The translations under genes were made by a program, and so were the position numbers. Positions 1-12,570 of a stretch of 64,000 nt of DNA are shown in pieces; position 1 is the first letter of the stretch, and the number at the start of each line of letters is the position of its first letter. The stretch is taken from the NCBI RefSeq assembly GCF_002865645.1, contig NW_020194684.1, positions 2,733,030 through 2,797,029 on the forward strand, read 5' to 3'. A model generated the notes under the pieces. That model did not search any database. It was not told where the DNA came from and saw nothing but the letters and a program-made list of their open reading frames with translations. Source of the stretch: Hyaloscypha bicolor E. Its lineage: Eukaryota; Ascomycota; Leotiomycetes; Helotiales; Hyaloscyphaceae.

Positions 1-1094
1 AGAGATACTCGAATGTTCCGATCATCGTTGCCATGTGGTAAGTGTCTGAGTTGTAAATGTTGATCGCCGGACCTGCAAATGGAAGAGCCCCTGAACCGGA
101 CTGGACACTATCAACTTCGCATATCAAAAGACATTAAAACATATTTGAACAATGAAAGATAGTGGCGTTTGCTACACTTACTTGATCATTGTACAACATC
201 TGTAAGGTGTTCCGAACGACATCCATTTCCTCGATGTTCACGAGAATACTAGGAACGGCAATTGCAAGATCTCCAGTCCAAGTAGTGCGATCCCGCTTGC
301 TGCCATGCACAAAGATCGTGGTGTCACTGGTTCCCAGATCCAGAGTATAGTTGTTTAACCCTTCTGAATTCAGAATCGGGAATGCACGGCCGGTACCGAC
401 AGGGACAGCATTCGTTTAAAGGGTATAAGCTCCCATATACCAGATCTTATTCAGCAAATCGTCGTTGCACGAGAAGTATCCCTGGTACGCTTGTGGGTTG
501 CTCCAGGCTGGTTAGTAGGCGATTTCCACCACGAGAGTCGTAACACTAATGTAAATATTGGCGACCGAGGTCTCCGAGAACAGACTTAAGTAAGAAAATC
601 CACCTCGAAGTTTGGGATCAGGTATTGTGTAGCTCGCTTCTGGAGTGGTTATGATACTGGCGGAGAGAGCACTATCTGGCTTGAAGGATCCAATTAAAGA
701 GTCCGATCATTCTCCAGCCAATTTTTCGCCTCTGTGAAAGCCAGACCGAGCGACCAAGTCCCCTAAGCACTGTATGTAACCGTCACGACCCCCACCGCCT
801 CTTTTCCAAATTTGAAAATAGCATGTGTGCCGTTTCCAATCAGGATTACGTCTGCGGGGTACGCTGACAAGGCATCTCCGACGGAGACAGAGACGGGTGT
901 TAAGGATCGACTCCGAGGGGAGTAGATATATTTATCCTAAGCGCATGGAAAGGCTGTATTTGCAGGGCCAGTGCAAGTTGTGTCCCGCCAGCAGCGAGCG
1001 AGCACTGTGAGTGGCTTTTGCAAGAAAAGACGCCGGCGTAAACCCTATCCCAAATACCGTACCTGCCAGCTGCAATTACACTCAACATGGGCAT
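1..1094 (-). pseudogene. Decayed GH78 alpha-L-rhamnosidase, partial at left edge
   Basis: On the minus strand conserved pieces of a fungal secreted GH78 rhamnosidase can be read in order. They are YIYSPRSRSLTPVSV near 880-930, IPDPKLRGGFSYLSLF near 560-620, NPQAYQGYFSCNDDLLNKIW near 440-500, GSKRDRTTWTGDLAIAVPS near 250-310, then an apparent intron (GTAAGT near 180, CAG near 103) followed by LPFAGPAINIYNSDTYHMAT. The KRDRxxWxGD box is the usual GH78 motif. The frame is broken by TAA at 416-418, a stop near 512-514, a stop near the N-terminal YIYSP box, and frame changes around 650-800. The catalytic half lies beyond the window. Stops that replace Gln or Trp codons fit C-to-T decay such as RIP. 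The family call is by recognition of these blocks, not by a search. Confidence 0.72.
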
Positions 1095-2370
1095 AAGGAT
1101 ACTTCAAATTCTGGCGAACGGATGATTTAAATTGGCATGAGGTATTCGGGTTGGTTTCTATCACTTCTCGGAAATGTCTTGGGGAATTTTGAAGGCATAC
1201 TGCTTTGTCAAATGTCTGAGGTTGTTCAGGTCCGTGTCTTGGGAGCGTGCGGGGTGGATCGGAAAATCTGAGCCCGAGGGTCTGCAGCTTGCCCTGAATC
1301 TAACAAAGCTTGGAAACCGGTAGCGTGGAGTCTAGGGAGCGTTATAAGCTTATCATCAATTCGTAATTCGTGTAGTACTAAACGAGAGACACGACGAAGG
1401 GAGGCAAGGGCAAGTGCTGAAACTTGCTATGAACTTGCTCGATATCACTGTGCATGTTAGTTCATTGAAGCTCGGAGGGCTCTTACCTCGACTCTGCTGG
1501 TGCTGACCTGGGTTGCAGTGAGAAAGCGTGGGTTCATCTGAAATATGTCACGTCGGTCAGGGGGCTGAGTTTTGGAAGTGCTTTATGTCTCCAAGATGGG
1601 CGTGGGTCTCCGCAACGAAGGGACACACAGCTTGCCCAATAATGCTGCATGATGGGATCATCTGCTGGAACGAGTCAAGAATCCAGCAGACGAAGCGCTT
1701 TGGCCCGCGACGGAGCACGCCATCAAATGATCGGCAGTCGACTACTAAAGTGCGGGGTGTGTTGTTATGCTCTTGTCTAATTTCTTTAGCACGCTGATTC
1801 GCAGACTCTCAGGTGAGGTTGACAGATCCTAATAATCTATCTTCGGATGGTGTCGGCAGTCGATGTTGAGAAACTGACCCGTGCAACCAACATTGGGCTG
1901 TCACGTCTGGAAGACTGCAAACGGGCCCGAGAACACAAAGGTCAACATGAGAAATGGGCGAGAACCATGAATAGAACCACATTGGCGGTTGGATTTCTGT
2001 CCACCTCAACCTCTGGCAAGAATCATAAGAACATTTGTACCCTAAGTTCTGCAATGGTCTCTGAGTGTTCGTCGCACCAACACCCACCAAGGCATTTGAG
2101 GAGACAGGCCGTGGAAGGACCACAGCCATTATCATCAGTATGCAGCAAGAAAAATGGGGGGTGCGCCAACGATAAAGTGAATGAAGCGAAGCTGTGTGGA
2201 GTTTCTTCACTGTTTGCGAAGAAGTGAAGACGCGTCGTGGAAAGAAGGCGAGGAAAGGAGCATAGTGCACGGTCCATCGCCAGCCCCCTCACACGTGACT
2301 TGGCCGCCATCTCAATCATGATGTTTCATCAACCTCCCTTAATCCTTCCCTTTCCCACTCTCACAAGTTC
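1095..2370. other. Gene-poor stretch, nothing recognised
   Basis: Several overlapping open frames on both strands (for example 1809-2270 minus and 1847-2227 plus) occupy the same bases. None shows domain-like composition, a signal peptide or a family motif. It separates the decayed rhamnosidase from the alpha-glucosidase and may hold the promoter of the latter. Confidence 0.4.
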
Positions 2371-2748
2371 AAAATGATTATCCTCGAGGTATTGGAATGC
2401 CTCTTCCCTTCTAATATGGCCATGTTGGTATGGCGAATGATGAGGGGAATGCTGGTCTTGGGGGCCTGCAAGATGATGTTGCTTGAGTTCTGCCCCTCAC
2501 AGCAGCATGATTGCCTCGGAGGTGCGTTTCCCAGGCCCCAGCACCGCTATTTTGCAAGAGCTTTACACAGCAGAGTCGCCACGAACGAGCGGACTATTTT
2601 TCACCGAAGGAGATACTGTGACGTTAGAATTTTGATGTGGAAGCTGAAGTCAGTTATTCTCACGTGCCAGCTTCAGTAGAACCGTTGAATACCTCCTACC
2701 TTTTATATAATGCCCTTTTCGGGAGATATTTAGATTATAACGTGTCTA

Positions 2749-5577
2749 GGATATACCGCAAGCAATGTCCAATATACCGGCACCGGCATAACAGCTGATC
2801 TGAAGCTGGCTGGACGTGCTTGCGATTTCTACGGCTTCGACCTGAAAGATCTTCGACTCACTGTCGACTATGAGACAGGTGGGCCTTCAGAGTGCAACTT
2901 TTTCAAGAAATGACTTAAAGCTTTGACTTTCTCTAGAAAGTCGGGTCCACCTGAAGATATACGATGTCGACGAGCAGGTATATCAGATTCCCGAATCCGT
3001 GCTTCCGCGACCTGGTGGTGCTGTCTCTGCAAGAGATTCCGCTCTGGCAGTGCTAATTGTTGAGAATCCGTTTTCCTTTGCTGTAGTAAGGAAGAGTAAC
3101 CATGAAGCAATTTTCAACACTAGCGGCTCAGACCTCATCTTTGAGTCTCAGTACTTACGACTTCGAACCTCTCTACCGCCAAACCCAGTCCTATATGGGT
3201 TGGGTGAGCACACAGATCCGATGATGCTTCTCACGACGGACTACACTCGAACGTTTTGGTCTCGTGATGCTGGTATGGTTCCGCCGGGGACGAACCTCTA
3301 CGGCAATCATCCAGTATATTTTGAACACCGAGTAAAGAGCAATGCCACCCATGCAGTCGCCTTCATTAACAGCAATGGAATGGATATCAAAATTAACAAC
3401 ACCAAAGAGAGTGGCCAATATCTTGAGTATAATACAGTCGGCGGAATTGTTGATCTGTATTTTTTGTCCGGCCCAGGGCCAATTGAAGTGGCAAGACAGT
3501 TCACTGGAGTGTCTGGGAAGCCCGCAATGATGCCATACTGGGGATTCGGGTTTCACCAATGCAGATTTGGTTATGGAAATATTGACAATGTTGCTGAAGT
3601 TGTGAGGAGCTATGCAAAGGCAAAAATACCACTCGAGACGATGTGGACTGATATCGTGAGCTGATTTGGCTGTGAAAGTTCCCGCATCATGCTAATTCAA
3701 TTGCAGGACTACATGGATGGATTCAAAGTCTTTACATTAAATCCAGAAAGCTTTCCTCTAGATAAAACACGCGAGCTTGTAGATTATCTCCATGCTCACG
3801 ATCAGCATTATGTGATGATGGTGGACCCAGGTAATCAATTCCGTCCTTGATCGATGGGTCCAGATGCTAACGAGCCTTGCAGCGGTGGCATATCAAGTAG
3901 ATTCTCCATCTGCAATTGATAGACTCTCGCTCAAAACAGCCGCTGACACTTGATTGTAGGACTACCCTGCTTTCAACGAGGGAAAAGAAGAAGGCATCTT
4001 CATGAAAACTGCCAATGGCTCAATATACCGAGGCGTCGTGTGGCCCGGAGTCACTGCATATCCAGATTGGTTCCATGACAAGGCGCAAGCATACTGGAAT
4101 GGTCAATTTGGTTCCTTCTTTAATGAAAGCACTGGAGTTGATATAGATGCCCTTTGGATCGACATGAACGAACCCTCAAATTTCTGCGACTATCCTTGCA
4201 ATCCTCCCGAAGAATTTGTCACAGCGACTGAGCCGCTTGACCCGATAATCCCAGCGAACGTTGCCAATGCTCAAAAGCTCATCTCGGAATTTGGTGTCGA
4301 CTCTCGCCATTCAGAGCGCGGTATCTCAAAGCGCGGGAAGTCTGACAAAATGAAGGGCCTCCCTGGAAGGGATCTCATCAATCCAAAATATTCTATTTCA
4401 AACCTCGGAGGATCTCTTAGCAATCACACAGTCCCTACCGACCTCATCCATGCCAACGGTCTTGCTGAATACGATACCCACAACCTCTATGGAACAATGA
4501 TGAGTGCGACTTCTCGGGGAGCCATGTTGTCACGCCGACCCACAAAACGGCCACTGATCATCACAAGAAGTACTTTCATGGGAGCAGGTGCGAAAGTAGG
4601 TCACTGGCTTGGAGATAATGTGTCGGACTGGGGAAACTATCGAAGGTCGATCCGTCACATGCTGCAATTCGCATCCTTCTTTCAAGTTCCGATGGTTGGA
4701 GCCGACGTTTGCGGATTTGTCGGAGATACAACGGAGACTCTCTGTGCTCGATGGGCAACTTTGGGAGCTTTCTACACCTTCTACCGCAACCACAATAACC
4801 CTTGGCCAGCCGTAGGACAAGAATTCTATCAATGGCCCATGGTTGCCGAGGCTGCTCGGAACGCCATCAACACTCGGTATCGACTCTTGGATTACATATA
4901 CACAGCCTTTCACAAACAAACAGCAGATGGCACACCAGTCCTGTTACCAATGATGTAAGTATATCCCCTTCCAGCATTCCGCCTGCCTCTAATTGAATGA
5001 CAGATTCCTCTACCCCTCCGACCCAGAAACTTTCCCCATCCACCTCCAATACTTCTACGGCCCCTCCCTTTTAATCTCACCCGTTACCGAAAAAGGCTCC
5101 ACGGAAGTCACAATATACCTCCCCTCTGACCAATTCTACGATTTCCACACCCTAAAGCCAATTTCTGGCAACGGGTCATACATCACCCTCACCAATATCT
5201 CATACACCGAGATCCCAGTGCACATCCGCGGCGGCTCAATCCTCCCCCTTCGCGTCCGTGGCGCAAATACCACCACAGCGCTGCGGAAACTGGATTTCGA
5301 GCTCCTTGTTGCACCAGATGGGCATGGGCAGGCGAGAGGGGAGTTGTATCTGGATGATGGGGAGAGTTTAGTGCAAGAGGCGACGTCTGAGATCGAGTTT
5401 TGGTTCGATGGGAAGATGAAAGTTCTGGAGATGAATGGGACGTTTGGCTATAATGCAGGTGTTAGAATAGGGAACCTGACGATTTTAGGGGAGAAGGGCC
5501 CGGTGATTTGTGTATTGAATAAAACGTTAAAAGGCGGCTTTACTGTCGATATCAAGGAGAAGTGCGCTTCTGTGTGA
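2749..5577 (+). CDS. GH31 alpha-glucosidase (5' end uncertain)
   Basis: Secreted-type family 31 glycosidase that releases glucose from alpha-glucosides such as maltose. Coding exons fit 2749-2878, 2937-3655, 3707-3830, 3883-3896, 3960-4954 and 5004-5577 (introns 2879-2936, 3656-3706, 3831-3882, 3897-3959, 4955-5003). They join in frame to about 851 residues, close to the usual 850-900. Visible family blocks are [59 protein letters not shown], the nucleophile region [16 protein letters not shown], the acid/base region [25 protein letters not shown], and a C-terminal beta-sandwich with [11 protein letters not shown]. The mature N-terminus reads [10 protein letters not shown] where relatives have CPGYTASNV. 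No convincing start codon and signal peptide could be joined to it: the frame meets TAG at 2731-2733. A first exon near 2374-2520 is possible but unproven. The gene may be functional or freshly damaged at its 5' end. Confidence 0.9.
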
Positions 5578-5770
5578 AGCGACGGGGAAGTTTTAAATAC
5601 AGAATAAAAGATTTTCCTGGAACGCGCAGGTCATATGGAGCAGCCCCCGGGCTAAGCGGCCGTCAGCTATCTCTGTTTCCAATGCCATTGTACGACATAA
5701 TTTCTGCTCCTGATAGCGAAGTTGGCGCCTCTTGATGCTCTTGTCTTGACTACATGCACTAGCATCGGTA
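5578..5770. other. 3' flank of alpha-glucosidase up to the transposon
   Basis: Short stretch of normal base composition holding the likely 3' UTR of the GH31 gene (an AATAAA-like run lies near 5603). It ends at the TA dinucleotide 5769-5770 that is duplicated on the far side of the transposon. Confidence 0.4.
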
Positions 5771-8700
5771 CGGGCTGATTTAGCGACGCTACTGCATCTA
5801 TTATTTTATCGCAATTGCAAAATAAGAATTATAAATCGAGATTTTTTTTAAAGCCACATTTTATATGGAAAACACACCTAATAATAGCCAAATACGCAAT
5901 TCCCATACATTATAGTCAAATACGCCCAGTACTATTACTCTATTCTCGCTTTTTTGAACTGCCCCCGATTATCCCTACGTCTTGACCTATTCCCCGGCCT
6001 ATAATTACCATCCCCTGGTAATTCCTTCTCTCCATCATCAAGATCTGATCTATTATCGTCGTTATTGCTTAATATAGTCACTTCCACTTGTCGCTTCCTC
6101 TTTAATATAGACTTCAGAGGAGATTAAGGAGGTTTAGTAGGTAGAGCGGGAGCAAAGGCTAGTAAAAACGTCAGATCTACTAGTATATCTAAATTTATTA
6201 AAACTTACTAGCTATAGGAGCAGAAGCAGAAGCAGGAGTAGGAGCAGGAGCAGGAGAAACCATAATTCTAGCTTCTAGTATAGGTATATTGTCCGAATTA
6301 AAATCGTCAGAATTCAGATTGTTACCTGACCCATTCTCTAAAGGAGCAACCTTCTCCTATAGGGCTTTGATCTGTTAATTAGAAGTCAAAGCAGGTAAAA
6401 AAGATACTATAGATATAACTATAGATATAGATATTATATTGGGGGTGGTATTAGGAAAGCCTTCTAATAGGGGGCTAAAATCTAGGAAAGGCATCTCCCT
6501 ATTAGCTCTTTTATACTTATCCTAAATCTCGTTATCTTTTTACTAAATTATATTAATATCTTAATTAAATACAAGATAAATATACTTTGGCAAGCTCCTA
6601 TTTAATTAGTTAAAATAAGATAATAAGCTATTAATATCCTTTTTAGCTTCAAATATCTGGCTAGTTATATAGTCAATTCTCTTATTTTTATCTCTTGGCC
6701 AAACCTATTTATATTAGTACTAATTCTATTAGAATACTAGTAAATAATAGCTTACTTTACTTATAAAAGAGACTATATTTATATATTCTAAAATTATAAT
6801 CTATTAATTAAGCTCCCAGTTTTCAAATAACGGAATTAATAATAAAAAAGCCTTGGCTAAATATATAGCGAAATCCTTATATAACAGTTTTTAACTATAA
6901 TAAATAACTATATTAGTAAAGAGATATATATTTCTATAAGTAAGCTTTATATACGTATTAAACTATTCTACTATCCATAGCTTAATTTAAATATTTTGAG
7001 CCTCCCGGTACTCTTCCAAGCTAAGGAACTTCTTTATAGTCGAAACAGGTATACTTGTTCTAGTAAAGCTACTCTCTAGTTCTTCTATTTCATATATATA
7101 TAGTATAATAGAAATAAGGACCTTATATCGTTTTTCGATAATAGGAGCAGGAGGAATCATTAATTTACCCTTACTAAAGGCCTTTATATATATCCCCTGG
7201 CCGAGAGTAAGAGATCCAAAGACTTTACCCCTTTTCTGAGCCAAACCTAATAAAATTAGTAAATAATATATTAATATTAGGAGTTAAATAGATAGATATA
7301 TACTTTTGCCCTAAGCTTCCTAATAGAAATTACCATATAATTACTCTAAATATTCGAGCTTAGCCTACTGCCTCCTCTTATATGCTTCTGCCTCAAGGAC
7401 CTCTTCTGAGAGATCTATACCCGGAGGGTAATAAAAAGAATAGGAATTAGCTAAGATATTAATCCCTTAATCTCTTAATAATTAGGCAGTAGTATTTTAA
7501 AGTTAGGTTTAACTAGAAAATAGTATATTATCTAATATAATAATTAATATAAAAGTAATAGGAGCCGGAGAAGAAGTAGCAGGGTTAATTGCACCGTATA
7601 ATAGACACTTTACTATAGAGAGGGGGTATAGTACCTCCCGTATAAAACAAGAGTTCTATAGATTAATATTATTTATTATAAATATTTGGGAATAAAAGAA
7701 TAAGGATTTAATTTATAATCGAATATTAGAAGGAGAGTATAGCTAATAAATCTAGTAGTTTAGTAAATAGTAGTATAAAGATAATTAGTAGAATAGAACC
7801 ATAATATATTAATATTATTTTAATTCTTTAGTCTATATCCCTATAACTTTTTCCCTAAAGAATTTATATACTAGGGACCTATTTCAAAGATTATAGATAG
7901 TAGTATATTACTAATATATAAAAAGAAATAAATACAAGAATTATAAGGAATACCTCTTAGTATAAATTAAAATTAGATTTATTTTATTTATCTCTAGTAT
8001 TATTATTACTTAAAATATAGTTTCCTATATTAGGGGTAATAGAATATTAAGTAAGGGGCTATAGGAATTAAGGAGGAAAAATTAAATTCCATATATTAAA
8101 ATATAATTCTTATTATTTTTACCAAATATATCTTATAATTACTTCAAAAGTTTATAAGAACTATTAATTTAATAAAGCTAGTATTAACGGAGAATTTTAT
8201 CTATACTATAAAGTTCTTACTACCAAAATAATAAGTTAATAGAATAATTATAGGAGGTATAGAAATTAAAGGAATAGGGGTCGATTTTCTAAAGAGACGA
8301 ATTATATAATCTTTTAATATTAAATTAGAAATAAATCACCTATAACTATATGAATTTAACTTATTAAGCAGATTACTATTAACTTCTATATTTAATTACT
8401 TTAGTAAATATTAATATTTTTAGCTAATTTTTTTTTTGGAATATATATTAATATATTCTTATTTAACTTCTCTAATACCGGGCAAACCGTCTAATATTTA
8501 TAGGAGGGATTTCTAGATTATCTTCCTCCTCTGCTTTAGGTTCAGATATATATCTATTCTCTATAAACTACCTATACTCTTGGCTATTTATAACCCAATT
8601 ACCATTTGCCCTATTAAAAGTAATACTATTTATAATAAATCTAGTATCTCCTGTATTATCTTTAACCTCCGCTTTATTATTAGAATTAATATAGATGAGA

Positions 8701-10956
8701 TCTTTATCTCTATAGCTAGTATCTCTCCCTTTATTAATAAACTAAATACTATCTTAATTATTATAATCCTTTAGTCTTGCCTCCTCTAATCCTATAGCTA
8801 TCTCTGGTAATAGATTCCAATTATATATATCCTTGGGTATTAATAAAAGCCCTAGCTTTAGATAAATATTTTTTATATTAATTAGGTAGTCGGTAATTAA
8901 TTCCCTTAAATATATATAGATATTTAGATAGTTTATCTCTCTATTTGAGTTATATATAGACTCTATAATTAGGAGTATAAAGCCGGTATCCTTAAGTTCT
9001 TACTTATACCATTTAAGTATAACCTCTGGTAAATATATATCTTTATTATAGCTAGTATACCCTTTATATAGCTCGTTTAGTTTATTAATATTAATAGAAA
9101 TACCGTAGTCCCTGACCCCCTTTTACTCTGAAAACATATAGTTCTGGAAGGGTTAGCCAGGAACGATATATAGATAATTAGGCTATTTCCTAATTAAATA
9201 GATATTTCAAATCCGGACAAACTCCTTAGTTTACTCTTATATAATAGGCAAATAGACGAAAAACATAGCTATATAATTAGGGTGAAGTTTGCAAGAGTAA
9301 AGCCTTTAAAAGTATAATTACTTAAAAAATATCTTTTATTTATTTAGTATATCCTATATAATATTAGCTAATTAAATTAGTCTTTATAGAATTAGACTAA
9401 ATAAATTACCTTTATAACTTGCCCCTACTATATCTCAATTCATTAATTAGCTATACTAGTCCCAAACTAATAAAGATCTGAGAACTAATATAGATTAATA
9501 CCCCTTATTTAGTATATTACTTTATAAAGGATATAATAGATATTAGTAACTATAGGTATTTCGCATCCTCTATCTAATTAAATATAAAGTAGAATAATCT
9601 CTATTTCGTCTACTAAGTCAAGGTATTAAACTAGGATAGTAACCTAGAAGGTAGTATAAGTAAGTATATATTGGTATAATATTAATTAGGCCAAAGAAGA
9701 ATATAGTATAGAGATTTAGGGATTTTATTACCTAAATTAAGTATAATTCAAATAACTAGTTCTCTGTAATACTACAGAATTATATAGCCGGAATTATAAC
9801 TAAGTAAATATTAGCCATTTGTAAAGGGGTATATCTATACCGAATTAGGAAGTAATACTACTTATAGTATAACTATTTGAGATTCTAATATAAATCCAAG
9901 ATATAAACCGTAAATAGGTATTAATACTAGTATATATCTTAATACTACAAAATTATAGCTAAGTAAATGTATTAGTAGTTATTTAAATAATGATTTTTAA
10001 AATTAAATCCATATTATACTTACCTTATAATAGCTATTAATGGACTAAATAAAGTTCGGCCCATAAATATTATATTCTCCTCTAGCTGCCTTTATCTCTT
10101 CCAAATAATATTATATACTTTCTGGATCAAGTTCCTATATTATAGAAGCTATTCTATTCCTAGAAAACTTCTTATTATTACCTAGGAAATTAAGATAAGT
10201 ATATAGAAGCCGGTATTCATAACTTCTAGTATTGCCCTATAGGCCTTTATCTACTATATATTACTTAAGGATATAGCAAAGTTACTTCTTTTCTAGCTCA
10301 ACTTGCGAATTAAGTATTTAATATCGAAGCCCTATAGCTCGGCGAACCTGCTATAATAATTATAGATTAGGAATATTATATCCTAAGCTCCAGAGATTAG
10401 TAAGTATATTAGTATTAGTCATATGAATATTATAAAAGAACCATATAATAAGAGCCTTTACCTAAGAAGAAGGCTCGAATATCGAGTATTAGAAAGGTAC
10501 TTTCTATTCGGAAAGCCTATTATATAGAGTTCTAAGGGAAATATTAATATTAAAGTCATACTATAACCTCTTAATAATCTCCTCATATAATAGCTATTAC
10601 TTAATTAAATAAAGAATATAGGCTTAATAGCAATTGATATTAATCTTTAAACGAGCTATTACGAAGAGGTTAATAATAGAAGATTAAGGAATTAATAATA
10701 ATAAAGGAACAGAAGTATAAACGAAGTATATAGGAGGGCTAGTATATTAGGGGGCATATTATATATATTTTATTAAATTTCCTACCCTATTGCATTCCTA
10801 CTATGGAATGCGATAAAACACTATATAGATCGACTATTTTAATTATATTCAACTATAGGTATTAGTTATATTATTAATAATAGTACATTTTTGAAATATT
10901 ATCGAATTGATTTTCTCAAAAAATAATAGATGCAGTAGCGTCGCTAAAGGAGCCCG
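5771..10956. mobile_element. RIP-degraded 5.2-kb TIR transposon, TA target duplication
   Basis: Inverted repeats of about 37 bases begin CGGGCTGATTTAGCGACGCT at 5771 and, on the complementary strand, CGGGCTCCTTTAGCGACGCT at 10956. They agree through CTGCATCTATTATTTT with two differences. TA flanks both ends (5769-5770, 10957-10958), as in the Tc1/mariner/pogo group. The interior is extremely AT-rich with TA everywhere and almost no CA or TG, the classical RIP signature. Fragments of a long minus-strand reading survive: a C-terminal-looking tail near 5950-6130 ending NRGQFKKARIE then stop, an open frame at 6987-7244, and a longer interrupted reading near 8500-9200 that includes PFQNYMFSE. Charge and polarity there look protein-like once RIP-type stops are ignored. 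At 5.2 kb it is longer than a typical 2-kb pogo element, so the superfamily is unresolved. Confidence 0.85.
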
Positions 10957-10958
10957 TA

Positions 10959-12568
10959 ATCGGCCAGACCCAGCGTTGTCTCAACTGAGGAACTTAGCGT
11001 GAAATTGCCAGCACCCCTTCTGCATTCAGCATAGAGAAATACCCCAACAGCATGGGCTAGGCAGGCCTCGAGCATTCTAAATTCCGAGTTCCTTAAGTTG
11101 TCGATTTCAGTAAGCCACATATCGTGAGCTAGAGCTCAAAACCTCAGATCGGCTGGAACCTTCCTCATTAAATGTAGCGTTATGTCTAAAATTTCCGCTG
11201 AGCATCCCTTGTCCCTCCTGTCATGTCTCTATGCTTCCGTTCACAATTCGGGTTATAACTTCTAGTCCTTTACTTCTGACTCCAATGCTGCTCCTTCCCG
11301 ATCAACTCAATGCTTGGCTTTCGTTGATGCAATCTTTTGCAATACAAAATTTCCCATGCCTAGTTGGCAGGTCCCTGCCAGTCTTACATCGTGTGCCACC
11401 AACGTATGAGCTTGTCATCTGTTATAATGTTCAGGGGACACAGATGTTGTGGTACTTGGTGCCGAATGATGGGCATTTCCATTTGGGGCTGAGTGCCCGG
11501 CTGGAGCGTCAGCTGCGCAGACTCGGCATAATTAGGTCGGTCTAGATAAAGGCAGTACATTGCAAGTGAATATACAAAACTTCTGATGGAGGTGCCTTCA
11601 CGTAAACCCAAGGCGAGGTTTTGGTCCACGTAAGCGCAGAACGCCTTCAGCTCGATTGCAAGTGGACCCCAAAGACGCAAACACGAAGCATGTGGCACGT
11701 CTGGCCGGGACAACGAGACCCACCACGTCGACGGTGCCCTGGCAATCTTTTCTGCTGAAGTTGGTCGTACGAAAGTATGTTAAAGGAAGTCGCTGGGCAT
11801 CATCGAATGCTTAAACCAAAAAAAAGATGTTATGGGCAATTCCTCCAGTGAGAATTCGCTTGAGCCCCCCTTTCTTCCCGTCCAGACAGGCTTTCTTGGG
11901 AAAATGTAAATTAAAGACCTATAGTTAGATTTTTTTAATATAAATACAAGCTAATATGTTATAAGGCTTATAATATAACCACGTGCTTCTTAACTTATAA
12001 TAAAAATATTTAGTAAAATAGAATTTTAATTTAAAGGAATTTATATACTAATTAATTAAGTTCCAGTTTTTAAGTCTTATAAGTTCTTATAAATTAGGGG
12101 CTTATAGGGCTCTCAAAGCTAGTTTTAGGGAGTGGTTAGCTAAATTTCTAGGCTTTTTTAAGCTTACCTTCAAGTTATAAAATATTAGCTTTTTAAGTTC
12201 TTTAATTTAAAGAATTATTACTAATATATATTTTATAAAAAGTCCATACTTGAATAGCCCTTATTTAGCGCTATAAGAAAATAAAGAAAACATTAAATTC
12301 TATTAATTCCTTATAAAGTAAATCAAATTTAAAGAGAAAGCTAGGGTTTTAATGTTCCTATTCGGGCGCCGCTACCTTGGGTTAGTGGCTAGCTTGGCTC
12401 CCCTAATCGACACCCAAAACGAAACTCTGGGCGCGGGGGTGCCGTTTTAGATTTTCCCGCTTTCTTTGGCAAATGTGAGAGGTCTCGTATTTTTGCACCT
12501 AGTATAACAGCTTATTGCTACTTGGTGCCTCTGCAGAGTTTCTTTTCTCAGCTCGCTCCTATTGCATC
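10959..12568. other. Intergenic region with a small AT-rich relic
   Basis: 10959-11920 has normal composition and no recognisable gene. Open frames at 11231-11545 plus and 11384-11713 minus overlap each other and show no family features. About 11925-12350 is AT-saturated and TpA-rich, like a RIP-mutated repeat fragment, but I found no terminal repeats. 12357-12560 returns to GC-rich sequence without a visible gene. Confidence 0.45.
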
Positions 12569-12570
12569 TA

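Noticed and set aside
1809..2270. 153-residue minus-strand frame
   Set aside because: Overlaps an equally long plus-strand frame (1847-2227); neither shows protein-like features or splice or promoter context.
11231..11713. Opposed open frames of 104 and 109 residues
   Set aside because: They overlap each other, match no family I know and lie between two transposon relics.
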